A DNA stretch of 64,000 nucleotides from Streptomyces griseoluteus. GTDB lineage: Bacteria > Actinomycetota > Actinomycetes > Streptomycetales > Streptomycetaceae. Position numbers and translations under genes: made by a program. Below, one piece after another: positions 41,013 to 52,084 of the stretch (position 1 is its first letter; each line of letters starts with the position of its first letter). The stretch is taken from positions 62,001-126,000 of the forward strand of contig NZ_SRRU01000008.1 of NCBI RefSeq assembly GCF_004784465.1, given 5' to 3'. The notes under the pieces are model-generated. The model was not told where the DNA came from. It did no database searches and saw only the letters and a program-made list of their open reading frames with translations.

Positions 41013-41361
41013 GCGACCGACCGGTCGAGGCACGCCAGGCCGCTCCCGCACGGGCACGCGTCCAGTACGCGATCGTGCCGATTCCCAGGCTCTCCCTGCA
41101 GACCGTGGCCCGCCGTGCCGGTGTCCATCCCGACCTCATCCGCCGGTTCGTCGCTCTCGGCCTGGTCGAGGCCGAGCGCGACGCCTCCGGCCGCCTGCTG
41201 TTCGAACCCACGGCCCCGGCCGCCCTTGCCCGCGTCCAGCGGCTGCGCACCGGGCTGTGCCTCAACTACGCATCCATCGGCCTGGTGCTCGACCTGCTGG
41301 ACCGCATCAGCCTGCTCGAAGCCGCCCTGCGCCGCGCCGGTACGAGGAGTGACATACCGCC

Positions 41362-41371
<10 letters not shown>
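41009..41371 (+). CDS. MerR/CbpM-like chaperone modulator (HspR-related)
   Basis: The protein has 120 residues. A MerR-type HTH half (LSLQTVARRAGVHPDLIRRFVALGLVEAERDASGRLLFE, about 30-68) is followed by a helical RVQRLRTGLCLNYASIGLVLDLLDRISLLEAALR segment, as in CbpM and HspR proteins. CbpM inhibits CbpA; HspR represses dnaK operons. Position directly after a CbpA-like gene favours a CbpM role. It overlaps dnaJ by 4 bp and clpB by 10 bp. It lacks the C-terminal tail typical of HspR. Confidence 0.8.
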
Positions 41372-43997
<2,626 letters not shown>

Positions 43998-44001
<4 letters not shown>

Positions 44002-44444
44002 GCACGGTGCAGGCGACGACCGTCCGTTGTCCGCACTGCGGGCGCACCAACAGGGTGCCCGTGGCCGCGGAGGGCCGCCCCAGGTGCGGCCACTGCAAGC
44101 AGCCCCTGCCGTGGATGGTGGACGCGGGCGACGACGACTTCACCGAGGTCGCCGAGCGGGCCGACGTCCCCGTCGTGGTCGACCTGTGGGCCACCTGGTG
44201 CGGCCCCTGCCGGATGGTCAGCCCCGCGCTGGAGCAGGTGGCCACCGAACTCGCGGGCCGGATCAAGCTCGTCAAGGTCGACGTCGACAAGAACCCGCGA
44301 CTGTCGCAGCGTTTCGAGGTGCAGGCGGTGCCGACACTGCTCATCCTCGACAAGGGAGAGACCGTCGCGCGGCAGGCGGGGGCGGCGCCCGCCCCCGCTC
44401 TGCGCCAGTGGGTGGAACAGACGATCACGACCCGGGAAGGGTGA
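43998..44444 (+). CDS. Thioredoxin with N-terminal zinc ribbon (TrxC/thioredoxin-2 type)
   Basis: The protein has 148 residues. A zinc ribbon Cys11-x2-Cys14 and Cys30-x2-Cys33 precedes a thioredoxin fold with WATWCGPCRM (Cys68, Cys71), VDVDKNPRLSQRFEVQAVPTLLIL (cis-Pro) and a final amphipathic helix. E. coli TrxC has the same build and responds to oxidation. Placed directly behind ClpB, it would reduce disulphides in stress-damaged proteins. ATG 43998 overlaps the clpB stop (ATGA). Confidence 0.93.
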
Positions 44445-44449
44445 TCCGT

Positions 44450-44713
44450 ATGACCGTGCACGCAGACCCCCACCTCGCGCTTGTCCGGCCGGTCCAGCCA
44501 CTGACCCCGCAGGGGTGTCAGGAGTGTCTCCTGACCGGCTCCCCGTGGGTCCACCTGAGGCTCTGCCTGACCTGCGGGCACGTCGGATGCTGTGACTCTT
44601 CGCCGAACAAGCACGCGCGCGGGCACGCCGCTGCCGACGCCCACCCCATCGTGCAGTCGTTCGAGCCCGGCGAGGACTGGCGCTGGTGCTTCGTCCACGA
44701 GGCGTTCGCCTGA
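44450..44713 (+). CDS. UBP-type zinc finger protein
   Basis: This 87-residue protein is little more than a ZnF-UBP domain: Cys23 and Cys26, WVHLRLCLTCGHVGCCDSSPNKHARGHAAADAHP with the C-x2-C-x4-CC and His55/59/65 ligands, and ending WRWCFVHEAFA. In eukaryotes this fold binds the C-terminal glycine tail of free ubiquitin; the bacterial ligand is unknown but may be a peptide C-terminus. ATG 44450 has GGAAGGG 9 nt upstream (GTG 44441 is an alternative). Its stop overlaps the next start (TGATG), so it is tightly linked with the flavoprotein. Confidence 0.88.
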   Translation: MTVHADPHLALVRPVQPLTPQGCQECLLTGSPWVHLRLCLTCGHVGCCDSSPNKHARGHAAADAHPIVQSFEPGEDWRWCFVHEAFA

Positions 44714-46527
44714 TGTCCGCCGACCAGCCGCAGCCGGGCGGGGAACCGGCACCGCAGGACACGGACGAGGCCGCCTTCTGGGAGAGCCCGGACATCTACG
44801 GCGCGTACCCGCGCCTCACGCAGGACCAGATAGCCCGTCTGGCGGAACACGGACAGCGCCGGAGCACATCGGCGAACGACGTGCTGATCCGGGAGGGCGA
44901 GCGCTGCGAGACGTTCCTCGTCGTCCTCGAGGGCAGCGTCGCCGTCGTCGAGGACTACGGCACGCCCGAGGAACACCTGCTGCGTGTGCACGGCCCCGGT
45001 CGCTTCATCGGCGAACTCGGGCTGCTGCACGACCAGGTGGCCTTCTACACCGCTGTCGTCAGGGAGCCGGGCGAGGTCCTGGTCGTCTCCCTGGACCAGT
45101 TGCGCCACCTGGTGTCCCAGGACTCCGCCCTCGCGGACGTCGTGCTGCGCGCCTGTCTGGGCCGTCGTGCGCTGCTCGTCGGGCAGGGCGCGGGTTTCCG
45201 CATCATCGGGTCGCGCTACTCACCCGACACCAGACGGCTGCGCGAGTTCGCCATCCGCAACCGTCTGCCGCACCGCTGGATCGACCTGGAGACCGATGAG
45301 GAGGCCGAGGAACTGCTGCGGCGCTTCGGAGTCGGCCCGGAGGAGACACCGATCGTCATCTGGCGGGACACCACCCTGCTGCGCAACCCCAGCAACGCGG
45401 AACTGGCCCGGCTCATCGGCCTGCCGACACTGCCTGACGGAAGCCGTCACGGCGACGTCCTGATCGTCGGCTCCGGACCCGGCGGCCTCGCCGCCGCGGT
45501 GTACGCCGCCTCCGAGGGCCTCAGCACGACCGTGGTGGAGGCGATGGCCACCGGGGGCCAGGCCGGCACGTCGTCGCGCATCGAGAACCTGCTCGGCTTC
45601 CCCGCCGGCATCTCCGGCGCCGAACTCACCGAACGCGCCGTGCTCCAGGCCGACAAGTTCGGTGCCAGATTCAGCATTCCGATGGAGGCGACCGGTCTCC
45701 ACCGCAAGGACGAGGACCACTTCGTGGTGACGTTCGCCGACGGCAGCGAGATCACCGCCCGCGCCGTCGTCCTGGCCACGGGAGCCCGTTACCGCCGGCT
45801 CAAGGTGCCCGGCATCGAACGCCTGGAGGGAACGAGCGTCCACTACTCGGCGACCGTCTACGAGGCCCAGCAGTGCGGTGCCGACCCGGTGGCCGTCGTC
45901 GGCGGGGGCAACTCGGCCGGCCAGGCGGTGCTGTTCCTCGCCTCGTACGCGCCGAAGGTGTACCTGCTGGTCCGGGGGCCCAGCCTGGACGCCAACATGT
46001 CCCGCTACCTGGTCGACCAGGTCGAGCGGCACCCCCGGGTGGAGGTCATGCTGCACACGGAGGTCAGCGAGGTCATCGGCGAGGAGGTGCTGGAGGAGCT
46101 CGACGTGGTCGACAACCGGACGGGCGAACACCGCCGGCTGGCGGCACGGGCTTTGTTCGTCTTCACCGGCGCGGAACCCCACACCCAGTGGCTGGCCGGC
46201 AGCGTCGCCCTGGACGCCCGCGGCTTCGTCCTCACCGGGCCCGAGGCGCGGGAAGCCTGCGCCCAGCCCGAGATGTGGCACGGCCTCGGGCGCTCGTGCA
46301 TGACCCTGGAGACCAGCCTGCCCGGGGTGTTCGCGGTAGGGGACGTGCGCAGCGGCTCGGTGAAACGGGTGGCTTCGGCGGCCGGCGAGGGCGCGATGGC
46401 CATCCACTTCGTGCACCGGCACCTGGGGCACTCGGCCGCGCCCGGCACGACGGGTTCGGAGGCGGCCGTGGGCGAGACGGACGCCAACCCGCAGACGCGT
46501 CACAAGGAGTCGCCGTGGCTCGCGTGA
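44713..46527 (+). CDS. cNMP-binding/thioredoxin-reductase-like flavoprotein without CxxC
   Basis: The protein has 604 residues in three parts. (1) A Crp-type cyclic-nucleotide-binding fold at about 35-150 (DVLIREGERCETFLVVLEGSVAVVEDYG, GRFIGELGLL). (2) A thioredoxin-like segment at about 162-237 (FRIIGSRYSPDTRRLREFAIRNRLPHRWIDLE, TPIVIWRDTTLLRNPSN) without cysteines. (3) A TrxR-like FAD/NAD(P)H unit from 248 (VLIVGSGPGGLAAAVYAASEG; VAVVGGGNSAGQAVLFLA; VFAVGDVRSGSVKRVASA). Where TrxR has the redox CATC, this protein reads SATV at 379-382, so it cannot reduce thioredoxin by the usual route. Ferredoxin-NADP reductase-like activity or ligand-gated electron transfer is possible. It ends the stress operon. 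Confidence 0.9.
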   Translation: MSADQPQPGGEPAPQDTDEAAFWESPDIYGAYPRLTQDQIARLAEHGQRRSTSANDVLIREGERCETFLVVLEGSVAVVEDYGTPEEHLLRVHGPGRFIGELGLLHDQVAFYTAVVREPGEVLVVSLDQLRHLVSQDSALADVVLRACLGRRALLVGQGAGFRIIGSRYSPDTRRLREFAIRNRLPHRWIDLETDEEAEELLRRFGVGPEETPIVIWRDTTLLRNPSNAELARLIGLPTLPDGSRHGDVLIVGSGPGGLAAAVYAASEGLSTTVVEAMATGGQAGTSSRIENLLGFPAGISGAELTERAVLQADKFGARFSIPMEATGLHRKDEDHFVVTFADGSEITARAVVLATGARYRRLKVPGIERLEGTSVHYSATVYEAQQCGADPVAVVGGGNSAGQAVLFLASYAPKVYLLVRGPSLDANMSRYLVDQVERHPRVEVMLHTEVSEVIGEEVLEELDVVDNRTGEHRRLAARALFVFTGAEPHTQWLAGSVALDARGFVLTGPEAREACAQPEMWHGLGRSCMTLETSLPGVFAVGDVRSGSVKRVASAAGEGAMAIHFVHRHLGHSAAPGTTGSEAAVGETDANPQTRHKESPWLA

Positions 46528-46897
46528 CATCTGGGGGGCTGAGCCGGACATACAAGTCCAGGATCTAGCATTTGGGTTTCTTTGCAGGTCAGGGTCCTGA
46601 TTGGCGCCCTGCGTGTCGGGCAGCCCGTCGGCGAGCGCCCCGATGCCCGCCGCGTGCGCGTCGATCCGGGCGAGCAGCGCTGGACAAGCACGGTGATGAC
46701 AACTTGTTTACCTGTAGGCCCACCACCTGGCGGTCACCGCCTTCGGGCTCTACGGCGCCCGCCATCTGGGGGTAGCGCCGGACCCCAACCGGTTCGCGCT
46801 GGCGTACGTGAGCTGGTGGACCGGACCCGTGGCGGAGGTGCCGGTGGCGCTGTGTGGGCACGGCAGCAGGGCTCCGCACGGGCATGCGACAACAGCG
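46528..46897. other. 370-bp gap between the stress operon and the defence island
   Basis: No gene can be supported. A headless open stretch at about 46713-46860 reads AHHLAVTAFGLYGARHLGVA and continues NRFALAYVSWWTGPVAEVPVAL with coding-like composition; it may be the remnant of a deleted gene of a mobile element. The first 60 bp (46550-46610) are unusually A/T-rich for this genome. This is the left edge of the defence island and a candidate insertion junction, but I found no convincing attachment-site repeat. Confidence 0.4.
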
Positions 46898-46941
46898 ATA
46901 CACAACGTGTATGACGCATCTATTGTTGACGACGTCAACAA
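46898..46941. promoter_or_regulatory. Two operator-like palindromes upstream of the DNA methylase
   Basis: ATACAC-aac-GTGTAT occupies 46898-46912, and TTGTTGAC-gac-GTCAACAA occupies 46923-46941. Both are perfect in their arms and lie 45-88 bp before the methylase start in an A/T-rich stretch. The methylase has its own N-terminal HTH and may autoregulate through them. Confidence 0.55.
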
Positions 46942-46949
46942 AATTAGCG

Positions 46950-46978
46950 TTGATAGCAACATAGACCCTGTGTACGGT
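46950..46978 (+). promoter_or_regulatory. Promoter for a leaderless methylase mRNA
   Basis: TTGATA (46950-46955) and TACGGT (46973-46978) are spaced by exactly 17 bp and match -35/-10 consensus well. Transcription would begin about 7 bp after the -10, at or next to ATG 46986, so the mRNA would be leaderless. This agrees with the lack of any ribosome site before that ATG. Confidence 0.6.
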
Positions 46979-46985
46979 TGCCCGT

Positions 46986-48638
46986 ATGACGGACACCCCC
47001 GCCCCGCAGGCCGGTCCGCTGGTCACCGGATCTGAGATCGCCAGGCTGGCGGGCGTCACCCGCGCCGCCGTCTCGAACTGGCGGCGGCGTTATGAGGACT
47101 TCCCCACGCCGAGCGGCGGGGGCGCCAACAGTCCGTTGTTCGACCTGGCGGAGGTGCGGGCCTGGCTGGCCAAGCAACGCAAGGGGCAGGAAGTGTCCGT
47201 GGAAGTGCAGCTGTGGCAGGCGCTGCGCGGGGTTTACGGAGACGACATGCTCGGCGGCCTCGCTCACGTCGCCGGACTCCTCGCCGAGAGGGAGGCGCCC
47301 GGGGAACTTCCGGCGGACATTGTGCGGCTCGTGCGAAATCTGGCCGAGAGCGATGGTGCGGCAGAGGCGGTGAGCATCCTCGCGGAGCGCTTCACCGACT
47401 CCGTTCGCCGTGCTGGATCGGACCAGGTCACCTCCTCGAGGGTCGTCCGTGCAGTACGCCACTTCGCCGGTGCGGTGGCACCTGACGCGACCCTCTTCGA
47501 CCCGGCCTGCGGTATCGGCTCTCTCCTGCTCGCCATCGGTCCTCAGCGAGGCCCGAGGCGCTGCGGGCAGGAGTCCGACGCCCGAAGCGCCGTGTTCGCG
47601 CAGCTGAGGGCCGACCTCACGGGGCACACCGGTGTCGGCATCGTCAGGGGGGACTCCCTGCGCGACGACCAGTGGACGAACCTCGAGGCCGACCTCGTCG
47701 TCTGTGATCCCCCGGTCGCAGAATCCGACTGGGGGCGTGAGGATCTGCTGCTCGACTCCCGCTGGGAGTTCGGCACCCCGTCCCGTGCCGAAGGCGAACT
47801 CGCCTGGCTGCAGCACGCCTATGCGCACACCGCCCCAGGCGGTCGCGTTCTCATGGTCCTGCCCGCTTCGGTCGCCTATCGCAAGGCGGGCCGCCGTATC
47901 CGCGCCGAGCTCGTACGCCGGGGCGTCCTCACTCAGATCACCGCCCTGCCGTCCGGCACGGCGGCGTCGCATGCGCTTCCCGTCCATCTCTGGCAGCTGC
48001 GTCGCCCGCGGACCCCGGGGGATGCCGTCACCACTGTCCGTATGGTCGATCTGACGGCCGGCGACCCGGACGGTTCACTGGAACCGGACCCCGAGCAGAT
48101 GGCGGAAGTTCCCCTGATCGACCTGCTCGACGACGCTGTGGACCTCACGCCCGGCCGTTTTGTCGAGGACTCCCATCGCGACTACGCGGCTGAGTATGAG
48201 GCTCTGCGACGGCAGTTGACGGAGCAGGTGAGGCTACTGGCGGAGTTGCTGCCGGCGTTGGCCGAAGGCGCCGGCCCCAGCTCTCTTGACGGGCCTACCG
48301 TCAGCGTCGCCGACCTCGCGCGCGCAGGGCTCGTGGAGTACGGTGATCCGGAACCGGTTTCGGTCAGCGACCAGCTCGACACCGACTACCTCCAGGGCTT
48401 CCTGCGCAGTGTGGCCAACACCCGGCGCTCCACGAGTACCAGCGGCACCTTCCGCCTCGACGGCAAGGGCGCCCGCATCCCACAGATGGACATCACCGAG
48501 CAGCGGCGGTACGGGGCGGCGTTCCGGGCGCTTCAGGAGTTCGAGGAGCGAGCGCGGAGGGTCGCCGAGCTGAGCCGGGACGCGGCAACCCTGGCAAGGG
48601 ACGGTCTCGGCAACGGCGCGCTCGCCCCGGAGAACTGA
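46986..48638 (+). CDS. N6-adenine DNA methylase with N-terminal HTH
   Basis: The protein has 550 residues. An HTH-like start (LVTGSEIARLAGVTRAAVSNWRRRYEDFPTP, AEVRAWL) is followed by a helical region and the N6-methylase core: motif I FDPACGIGSLLLA near residue 171 and a motif-IV-like VCDPPVAESDW near 240 instead of NPPY. Then come ARAYRK-like helices and a C-terminal specificity-like part with VSVADLARAGLVEYGDPE. It resembles the HsdM/type I and BREX PglX-like methylase architecture, but no HsdS or HsdR is beside it. The altered catalytic motif (DPPV) may mean altered or lost methylation. It is the first gene of the defence island. Confidence 0.82.
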   Translation: MTDTPAPQAGPLVTGSEIARLAGVTRAAVSNWRRRYEDFPTPSGGGANSPLFDLAEVRAWLAKQRKGQEVSVEVQLWQALRGVYGDDMLGGLAHVAGLLAEREAPGELPADIVRLVRNLAESDGAAEAVSILAERFTDSVRRAGSDQVTSSRVVRAVRHFAGAVAPDATLFDPACGIGSLLLAIGPQRGPRRCGQESDARSAVFAQLRADLTGHTGVGIVRGDSLRDDQWTNLEADLVVCDPPVAESDWGREDLLLDSRWEFGTPSRAEGELAWLQHAYAHTAPGGRVLMVLPASVAYRKAGRRIRAELVRRGVLTQITALPSGTAASHALPVHLWQLRRPRTPGDAVTTVRMVDLTAGDPDGSLEPDPEQMAEVPLIDLLDDAVDLTPGRFVEDSHRDYAAEYEALRRQLTEQVRLLAELLPALAEGAGPSSLDGPTVSVADLARAGLVEYGDPEPVSVSDQLDTDYLQGFLRSVANTRRSTSTSGTFRLDGKGARIPQMDITEQRRYGAAFRALQEFEERARRVAELSRDAATLARDGLGNGALAPEN

Positions 48639-48678
48639 CGGGGAGCGTCACATCGCCGGTCCCTTCACGCCGATGCGG

Positions 48679-50805
48679 TTACGGCACGAACGAACTGGCC
48701 GAACCACTCCACGTCACCGCCAACGCCTCCCGAGCACGCGTGCACGCCACGAACAGCAGACACCGCTCCCGCAGCAGATCCGACTCACGCTGCAGGGCGT
48801 CCACGGAGGCCGGTGTCACCTCGCGGGCGAACGGCACCGCGCTCGCCGTCACTCCCAGGACGGCGACGCAGCGGAACTCCAGCCCCTTCATGGCATGCAT
48901 GGTGGCAAGCCGCACCCCGTCCGTGCCGGGCCCCGGGTTGTCCCTGACCCGGACCACCGGGATCCCGGCCGCGCCCAGCTTGTCGTACGCCTTGTCGAGC
49001 AGCACGTTGAAGCGGGCGCAGACGCCTATCTCCGACGGCCGGATGCCCTGGGCGATCCAGTCCGCGACGCGTTCGACGAGAGCTGCCACCTCCGCCTGCT
49101 CGGAGCCGTACCCGGCGACATGCGGCTGCCGGCCGTGCAGCAGTGAGCGGTAGCCGGTCAGGTTGTCGTAGCCCTCGCCGCCCAGGTCGTCGACCGACAC
49201 CGGGCTGAGGATGCCGGTCGACCAGATCAGGATCTCCTCCGTCGACCGGTAATTGATGCGCAGGCGGTGGGTGCGGCCGGTCACCGAGATGCCCAGGGAG
49301 CCGAGCGACACCTTCGAGTCGTAGATGCGCTGATGCGGGTCCCCCGTGATGAACAGGTCGTCGCTGCCGGGCGCCACCGCGCCGCGCAGGACTCGCCACT
49401 GTGCGGGGTGCAGATCCTGCGCCTCGTCGACCACGACGTGGTCGTGCGTGGGCGCCGACCCGGCCAGGAGGTCAGCCGCGCGTGCGCACACCTTCAGATG
49501 CGTGGTGGCCTTCTGTGAACGCAGCATCGACTCGAACAGCTCGACGGCCGACCACAGCTGGTCGCGTCGCGCCGACGGCAGCGCGCTGCCGCGCCCGCGC
49601 CGCAGCGTGCTGCGGTAGGCGTCGGCGGTGCGCAGGTCCTGGGCGAGTATGACGTGCCGGTACTCCTGAGCCAGGAACTGCTCCGTCCACGGCAGGCCCA
49701 GCTGCTTGACGACACGCTGCCACAGCTGCCGTTCCTCCCGGTCGTTGACGGGGGAGGGGGACCTGCCGTCGAGGCGGGTCACGACGCCGTGCGCGTAGGC
49801 GTTGACCGTCGTCACGTCGACGCGGCCGAGCAGTGCGTCGTCACCGCCCAGGAGCAGCGACAGGTTCTCGCGCAGTGAGCCGGCCAGCGCGTTGGTGTAG
49901 GTGGTCAGCAGTACCCGCGTGTCGGGCGCGCGGGTGAGGAGATGCTTGACGCGGTGCAGGGCCGCGACCGTCTTGCCCGTGCCGGGGCCGCCCGTGGTCT
50001 GGACCGGACCGCCGTACGACACCCGGTAGGCGACGCGGCGCTGCGAAGGGTGCAGGAACACCCGCCAGGCCGTGAACGGCTTCTCCAGGACGTCCGCCAG
50101 CTCTTCGGGACCGCTGACCAGGGTGATGCGGCTCGTGGTGTTGGCGATGGCGACGGCAAGGCTCTCGTCCGGGTCGGGGCCCGCGTCGACCGGACGGCGG
50201 ACGGCGACCACGTCCCGGTACACCTCGTCGGGGCCGAATCCCTCGGCCAGGTACTGGAGCACCTCGCACTGGTCCTCCGGCAGCAGTGTTTCGAACGCCT
50301 TGAGCTGCGCCTTGTCGACGATGGTCCGCACCGCCCGCAACACCTGGTCGTCGATGCCCAGCTGGCGCAGCACGGTGTCCGAGTACTTCGCGAAGAGCAG
50401 GGAGTCGGCGGCGGCAGCCGCCTTCTCCAGCGCCGGAGTCAGCTGCTCGAGGGCGACAACGTTGCGGACTTCGAGTGCGCGCGTCGCGGAGTTCGTCGTG
50501 TACAGCCGCTTGGCCGCCCAGGTGTACGCGTCGTCGTGCCGTACGACGTTGACAAGCAGGAACACATCACTGCCGTCGTCCGGGGCGAGGACGACACCGC
50601 GCCAGAAGTCGTTGATGCGGATGGTCCGCATGCGGGTGTCCTGCGCGTTCTGCACGGACTCGAGGTGGAGCCCCTTGTCCGCGTGCAGTTCGGGCACGGA
50701 GAGCAGCTGGAACTTCTGCATCGCCTTGCGCACGCCGGCCTTGACGGGCTTCTCCAGGGAGTCGTAGCTCTCCCAGAAACTGTTGGCGAACGCGAGCTGC
50801 GGCAC
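48679..50805 (-). CDS. UvrD/Rep-type helicase with N-terminal RelE-like domain
   Basis: The protein has 708 residues. Residues 1-110 (FWESYDSLEKPVKAGVRKAM, then TRMRTIRINDFWRGVVLAPDD and LVNVVRHDDAYTWA) look like a RelE/ParE toxin fold. A superfamily 1 helicase follows: Walker A GGPGTGKTVAALHR near 268, Walker B VVVDEAQDLHP near 455, INYRSTEEI and ATMHAMKGLEFRCVAV in the second half. GTG 50805 starts it, 40 bp after the mcrC stop on the same strand, so mcrB, mcrC and this gene form an operon. Fusion of an mRNase-type or gyrase-poison fold to a helicase suggests a defence effector; whether toxin residues are active is unclear. Confidence 0.88.
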   Translation of the reverse strand: MPQLAFANSFWESYDSLEKPVKAGVRKAMQKFQLLSVPELHADKGLHLESVQNAQDTRMRTIRINDFWRGVVLAPDDGSDVFLLVNVVRHDDAYTWAAKRLYTTNSATRALEVRNVVALEQLTPALEKAAAAADSLLFAKYSDTVLRQLGIDDQVLRAVRTIVDKAQLKAFETLLPEDQCEVLQYLAEGFGPDEVYRDVVAVRRPVDAGPDPDESLAVAIANTTSRITLVSGPEELADVLEKPFTAWRVFLHPSQRRVAYRVSYGGPVQTTGGPGTGKTVAALHRVKHLLTRAPDTRVLLTTYTNALAGSLRENLSLLLGGDDALLGRVDVTTVNAYAHGVVTRLDGRSPSPVNDREERQLWQRVVKQLGLPWTEQFLAQEYRHVILAQDLRTADAYRSTLRRGRGSALPSARRDQLWSAVELFESMLRSQKATTHLKVCARAADLLAGSAPTHDHVVVDEAQDLHPAQWRVLRGAVAPGSDDLFITGDPHQRIYDSKVSLGSLGISVTGRTHRLRINYRSTEEILIWSTGILSPVSVDDLGGEGYDNLTGYRSLLHGRQPHVAGYGSEQAEVAALVERVADWIAQGIRPSEIGVCARFNVLLDKAYDKLGAAGIPVVRVRDNPGPGTDGVRLATMHAMKGLEFRCVAVLGVTASAVPFAREVTPASVDALQRESDLLRERCLLFVACTRAREALAVTWSGSASSFVP

Positions 50806-50845
50806 GAGGTGAACTCCCCACCCTGGACGGACACGCCGCAGTCGA

Positions 50846-52084
50846 TCATACGCGCGGGGTGTTCACCAACCGCCGGGCCAGGCCCTCGACGGCCGTGAGC
50901 AGTCCGGTGGGCTCCTGGTCCAGGTCGAGGGCGTGCTGATGGATGACGGTGCCCGCGTGGCGCACCACGTGCGCGGTGTGTGGGGCGTTCCCCTTCGCGT
51001 ACACCAGATGGCCCTCGCGCAGGCCGAGCGCCGTGCAGTACGCCAGCATCTGGTACAGGTCGGCGTCCGGGTAGCCGCCCCGTTTCTCCGCCTTGTACTT
51101 GGCGTCGACGACCGCACACGGGGTCTCGCCGGCCGGCTCGTACAGCACGAGGTCCGGCTTCATGCGGATCGCGGCGGCCTCGTCGAGGTGGTGGGAGTCC
51201 TGGAGGCGGGCGGTGTGACCCGCTCCCGTGGTGCGGAAGGCCTGCCGCAGGGCGACCGTCACGAAGTCCTCGAAGAGCTTGTTCATGTCGAAGAGGAAGC
51301 CGTCGATGCGCAGCCCGCCGGGCGTGTGCTCGGCGGAGAGTCCGTCCAGGACCGCGCGGGCGAGGTGCAGGGCGTGCCGGTACCGGGCGTTGAGACGGGT
51401 GGGCAGCCAGTCGGGGAGCGGCTGCCCGCGGACGATCGCGGTCACGTCGGCCAGCCGGGCCCGCTGGTGCAGGAGCCTGCGGCGTACGTCGCGTGGCACG
51501 CCGGGCAGCCGGAGGAGACGCTCGACGCCCGCACGCAGGATGCGGTTCTCCGCGATGTCGGTGGTGAACTCGTCGTACGCCACCTCGACGGGCAGCATCG
51601 CACCGAAGCGCCGCCGGATCTGTTCGGCCTCTCTGATCCGGCCGCGGACGACGAGCGCGGATTCCTCGGTCGCCCGATAACCCTGCAACAGGCCTTGTCG
51701 CAGGGCCCGGTCCACCTGCCGCTCCACGGCGTGGGCGAGCGCGGGCAGCAGATCGCGGTGCTCGGCGACCTCGACCTCCTCGTCCCGCCAACTCCTGCTC
51801 GGATCGAGGCTGTAGCCGAGCAGGAAGAAGAGCCGTGCGATGGGCACCTTGGGCGTGACGCGTACGGTGACCGGAGGGCCGCCGTCCGGTGACGTGACGG
51901 CCACGGCCCCGACCTTGCTGCCGGCCCGCAGCGACCAGAACCCGGGCGTGTACGGGTCGGGGGCCGCGTCCACGACGTCGGAGGCGGCGAGGGCACGGCC
52001 GACGGCATCCGGCAGGGAGTGACGGGTCGCCGGCGCGTGCTCGACCAGTTCGATGGGCCGCACGGCGTCCACTGCGGACGTCAT
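50846..52084 (-). CDS. mcrC: McrC-family nuclease subunit
   Basis: This 412-residue protein is the endonuclease partner of McrB in type IV restriction. The N-terminal part (VGAVAVTSPDG, VRVTPKVPIARLFFLLGYS) engages McrB. The middle DEFTTDIAENRILRAGVERLL is a McrC family mark. The C-terminal PD-(D/E)xK site is present as MKPDLVLYE and AVVDAKYK at about 308-326, so the nuclease should be active. ATG 52084 overlaps the mcrB stop by 4 bp. It would cut DNA translocated by the McrB ring. Confidence 0.9.
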   Translation of the reverse strand: MTSAVDAVRPIELVEHAPATRHSLPDAVGRALAASDVVDAAPDPYTPGFWSLRAGSKVGAVAVTSPDGGPPVTVRVTPKVPIARLFFLLGYSLDPSRSWRDEEVEVAEHRDLLPALAHAVERQVDRALRQGLLQGYRATEESALVVRGRIREAEQIRRRFGAMLPVEVAYDEFTTDIAENRILRAGVERLLRLPGVPRDVRRRLLHQRARLADVTAIVRGQPLPDWLPTRLNARYRHALHLARAVLDGLSAEHTPGGLRIDGFLFDMNKLFEDFVTVALRQAFRTTGAGHTARLQDSHHLDEAAAIRMKPDLVLYEPAGETPCAVVDAKYKAEKRGGYPDADLYQMLAYCTALGLREGHLVYAKGNAPHTAHVVRHAGTVIHQHALDLDQEPTGLLTAVEGLARRLVNTPRV

